Below the pieces are notes generated by a model. That model was given only the letters and a program-made list of their open reading frames with translations, made no database searches and was not told the origin of the DNA. Source: Litorivicinus lipolyticus (GTDB taxonomy: Bacteria; Pseudomonadota; Gammaproteobacteria; Pseudomonadales; Litorivicinaceae). Taken from it: a DNA stretch of 64,000 bases. The position numbers were made by a program, and so were the translations under genes. The stretch covers positions 620,001 to 684,000 of the forward strand of contig NZ_CP045871.1 in the NCBI RefSeq assembly GCF_009650135.1. The letters are read 5' to 3'. This document shows positions 61,869 to 64,000 of the stretch, piece by piece; the first letter of the stretch is position 1, and every line of letters begins with the position of its first letter.

Positions 61869-62201
61869 TTAGCCACAGCGAAGGCTAAACACAGGGTCGG
61901 TTCCGTTGGCACATGTTACCGCTAGGGCGTCTGGGATTGTTTGGTTGCTGTCGATCACAACCAACCGTGATGGCCGCGGCTGATAGCGGTCGCCGGCTAG
62001 AGCCGTGGCCAGCAGATGGTTAGCCATTTGTTCGACTGCGGTGCTGGCGATGACGGTGTCAAATGTGGTTTGCAGGCACAGGTCCAAGGCGTCATAGGTG
62101 TCGGTGGCGGTTACGATGCGAATGTCTGTGAAGCGCGCTTGTATCGCCGCCGTCAGTGGCGCGGGTAAGTCGGCGCATAGAATTCTCGGCTTCGCGGTCA
62201 T
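61869..62201 (-). CDS. Receiver-like protein lacking the phospho-Asp (paralogue 2)
   Basis: A 110-residue protein starting MTAKPRILCADLPAPLTAAI, then ATDTYDALDLCLQTTFDTVI. The position of the phospho-acceptor Asp is Ser (VIASTA). It shares the DTxxALDLCLQTxFDxV block with the gene at 58.9-59.3 kb and the same orientation. The 181-bp gap to its left (61688-61868) shows no credible gene. Function unknown; it may be a phosphorylation-independent adaptor or a decaying gene. Confidence 0.6.
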   Translation of the reverse strand: MTAKPRILCADLPAPLTAAIQARFTDIRIVTATDTYDALDLCLQTTFDTVIASTAVEQMANHLLATALAGDRYQPRPSRLVVIDSNQTIPDALAVTCANGTDPVFSLRCG

Positions 62202-62382
62202 ATGGGCGATCCGTTTGTTGCAGACTGTTCCTTAATTTTACACATCAAAGTGTCAAATTGACATCCGGCTCTGTATGAGGGCGCTTGATATGGGTCAAGT
62301 CCGGTTGGATTGGCCATAAAATGTGACTGAGGCTGCCATTCTCATTGACGAACGCCGGTGCGGTGGCTACAGTTGCGCCGTG

Positions 62383-62396
62383 CCGAAGATCTTCGG
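62383..62396. promoter_or_regulatory. Perfect 14-bp palindrome upstream of tRNA-Gly
   Basis: CCGAAGATCTTCGG is self-complementary over all 14 bases and lies 47 bp before the tRNA-Gly gene in an otherwise featureless 240-bp gap (62202-62442). It could be a protein-binding dyad. No promoter elements of good quality were found nearby. Confidence 0.4.
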
Positions 62397-62442
62397 TACG
62401 GATCACGGGCTACGATCTCAGCAGCCCCGTTATCGAAGCCTT

Positions 62443-62517
62443 GCGGGTATCGTATAAAGGCTATTACCCCAGCCTTCCAAGCTGGTGATGTGGGTTCGAT
62501 TCCCACTACCCGCTCCA
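62443..62517 (+). tRNA. tRNA-Gly (TCC)
   Basis: A 75-nt cloverleaf begins GCGGGTATCGTATAAAGGC. It has anticodon TCC in the loop CTTCCAA between CCAG and CTGG stems, T-arm GTGGG-TTCGATT-CCCAC and encoded CCA. It closely resembles E. coli glyT. Confidence 0.95.
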
Positions 62518-62614
62518 TTTTATATGCGCGCGCTGCCGGCCTATTGATAGCGCGCGGTTGTGGGCGCATGAATCGACTCAACGCTTACTCAATGACCCCC
62601 ATCGGTTTTACCCC

Positions 62615-63202
62615 ATGCTGACCTTTGCGCTTGCTGTTTTTCTGTTGATCATCACGCCCGGACCGGGTGTTTTGTCGTTGGCAGGGGTCGGCGCGGCGTC
62701 CGGCTGGCGCCCAGGCTTACGGTATTTAGCCGGGTTGTGGCTGGGTACCAATATTGTTTGCTTTGCGATTATCTCGGGCCTGGCTGCGGTGGTGTTAGCG
62801 GACCCAGTTATTCGCACCGGACTGCTGGTGTTGTCGGCGCTGTACCTGGGTTTCCTGGCTTTCAAAATTGCCTTTGCCGGAGCCAAGATCGCCTTTATCA
62901 CGCTGGCCGCACCGGGCTTTGTGGCCGGGATTACACTGCAATTGATTAATCCCAAGGCCTACGCGGTCAATACCGCGCTGTTCAGCAGTTTCGCGTTTTA
63001 CCCGGCCAGCTTCGCGGTTGAAACGGGCCTGAAGTTGGTGATCGTGAACCTGATTTGGTTGCCGCTGCATCTGCTGTGGCTTTACGCCGGGGCCAAGGTC
63101 AACCGTATGGATTTGGCCGCGCGCACCCAGCGCATTATTAACGTGGCGATGGCCGCCTGTTTGCTCGGTGTGGTCGGCTTGTCGGTTTGGTCAATGCTGT
63201 AA
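62615..63202 (+). CDS. LysE-family exporter (amino-acid/homoserine-lactone type)
   Basis: The 195-residue membrane protein starts MLTFALAVFLLIITPGPGVL. The TPGPGVL motif is the LysE/RhtB family mark, followed by SGWRPGLRYLAGLWLGTN and ITLQLINPKAYAVNTALFSS. Six helices are visible. It exports amino acids or related metabolites across the inner membrane. No clear ribosome site precedes the ATG at 62615, and a TTG at 62558 is an alternative start with a non-hydrophobic extension. Confidence 0.85.
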   Translation: MLTFALAVFLLIITPGPGVLSLAGVGAASGWRPGLRYLAGLWLGTNIVCFAIISGLAAVVLADPVIRTGLLVLSALYLGFLAFKIAFAGAKIAFITLAAPGFVAGITLQLINPKAYAVNTALFSSFAFYPASFAVETGLKLVIVNLIWLPLHLLWLYAGAKVNRMDLAARTQRIINVAMAACLLGVVGLSVWSML

Positions 63203-63216
63203 CGTCCCAGGTCCCT

Positions 63217-63846
63217 TCACTCGGTGGACATCACGAAGCCGGCACCGGTCTGTTCGAAAGGACCGCCATTGAAGTTCAATATCAGCCGCTTATCCAGGGC
63301 GCCGCGATAAAACAAATGGGTAACCCCGTCGACTTCGACGGCCGGCGCCATTACGAGTGCACGCGAGCCCTTTAGCTTATATTTGACCGAGTGGTACGCC
63401 GCCGGCGTCAGCATAAAGTTGATATCTTCCATTTGGCTCTTAAGCGGCTCGAAATTTTGCCCAGTCGCCAGTTCAACTTGAACCAAGCCATCGTCAAATT
63501 GAGAGGTCTTTAAGTACCAGGGGCTGCGCTCGTTGGGGTCATTGGATATTGGGATTGATCCCTCGATGAGTAAGCTGGGCCCGAAATCGCCGCTTTCGAT
63601 TTCGACGCTATCAATATCCATCATGGATTCAACGGCAGAGACAATCGCGTCGAGCTGAGCCCGTTGCTCGTCGTCCAGCTCGCCGAGTAAGCTGAACTCG
63701 GCTTCAAAATCAGCCTGCCCCGCGGGGCTACCATCGAGGGAGCTGACAATGTGAGCCGCGTTGACGTTGATTTCCAGTGAGTCCGAGTTACAACCAGCGA
63801 CCAGCATTGCGAGTAAAAGGGTGCTGAGTGTCAAATATTTTTGCAT
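63217..63846 (-). CDS. Predicted lipoprotein of unknown function
   Basis: A 209-residue protein with a lipoprotein signal peptide (MQKYLTLSTLLLAMLVAGC, lipobox LVAGC). An acidic helical region follows (DDEQRAQLDAIVSAVESMMD), then a strand-rich C-terminal half (YHSVKYKLKGSRALVMAPAV, LILNFNGGPF). AGAGGA precedes the ATG at 63846. It should be anchored in the outer or inner membrane facing the periplasm. I do not recognise the family. No feature was recognised in the remaining 150 bp to the window end. Confidence 0.75.
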   Translation of the reverse strand: MQKYLTLSTLLLAMLVAGCNSDSLEINVNAAHIVSSLDGSPAGQADFEAEFSLLGELDDEQRAQLDAIVSAVESMMDIDSVEIESGDFGPSLLIEGSIPISNDPNERSPWYLKTSQFDDGLVQVELATGQNFEPLKSQMEDINFMLTPAAYHSVKYKLKGSRALVMAPAVEVDGVTHLFYRGALDKRLILNFNGGPFEQTGAGFVMSTE

Positions 63847-64000
63847 CTTAAATCCTCTTTCGTCCGTACTTTTGAGCCTACTCACGTCTTCGATTGAACC
63901 GTATCGGTTGACTATGGGTCAATTGGGGATGGGCACCGTGAAGTGGGAGGCCGAATAGGCTACTTTTTCTAACGCGAACTCGAATTCATTCCGCTCGAAA

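Overview
The window looks like a chromosomal segment of a GC-rich (roughly 60 percent by eye) free-living gammaproteobacterium. The evidence is the ExoI (SbcB), EttA, Ada, FimV and PilU set, a Gly-TCC tRNA close to the E. coli type, an initiator tRNA with the usual 1:72 mismatch, and sigma-54 promoters at two loci. NhaD, ZrgA and a PEP-CTERM-type surface protein suggest a marine or saline habitat, perhaps an Oceanospirillales-like lineage. That assignment is inference; no ribosomal RNA gene is present to test it.

Layout. 1-2.5 kb: end of a MaoC/PhaJ-type hydratase gene, fabI and a histone-deacetylase-like amidohydrolase in one leftward operon, then an acetyltransferase pseudogene and a 53-residue DUF6435-like gene. 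2.5-8.3 kb: complete leftward urea ABC transporter urtABCDE with a sigma-54 promoter, two NtrC-like sites 32 bp apart and a terminator-like hairpin between urtA and urtB. 8.3-11.1 kb: rightward zinc-uptake (zrg-like) operon with a Zur-like box over its -10. 11-17.7 kb: thioesterase, YqhD-type dehydrogenase, a leftward rhodanese-YeeE-small protein operon, Hyi-like isomerase and MFS transporter.

17.7-19.3 kb is the most unusual stretch. It holds four tandem 24-bp repeats abutting a truncated Fic-like gene. Next to it is a set of duplicated, palindrome-rich blocks that carry a copied tRNA-fMet 3' end and terminator, followed by the intact initiator tRNA. On the other side is a VPLPG-type PEP-CTERM protein with a very good sigma-54 promoter. 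20-30.6 kb: SDR and LLM oxidoreductases, a P-type cation ATPase, pilU, minCDE with a perfect hairpin before minD, sbcB, Trm112-like and hydrolase genes. 30.6-34.6 kb: M16 peptidase, an unknown gene and yaaA.

34.7-41 kb: a split ATP-grasp plus alpha-E pair, tRNA-Pro, then an ATP-grasp/alpha-E fusion coupled to a transglutaminase. This predicted peptide-ligase/peptidase module is present in two architectures side by side. 41-54 kb: pirin, aldo/keto reductase, FimV-like protein, the leftward ettA-eamA-patB-MFS operon, ada-rarD, an Ldh-family dehydrogenase and AI-2E-family transporter. 54-59 kb: nhaD with a structured leader, a diguanylate cyclase and glpK.

59-62 kb is a decayed sugar-acid locus: an IclR remnant, one open ORF fused from pieces of a TctA permease, a PfkB-type kinase and an unidentified tail, and an intact hydroxyacid dehydrogenase. 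It is flanked by two paralogous receiver-like proteins lacking the phosphorylatable Asp. The window ends with tRNA-Gly(TCC), a LysE-family exporter and a lipoprotein.

All calls were made by eye from sequence and family knowledge; no searches were run.
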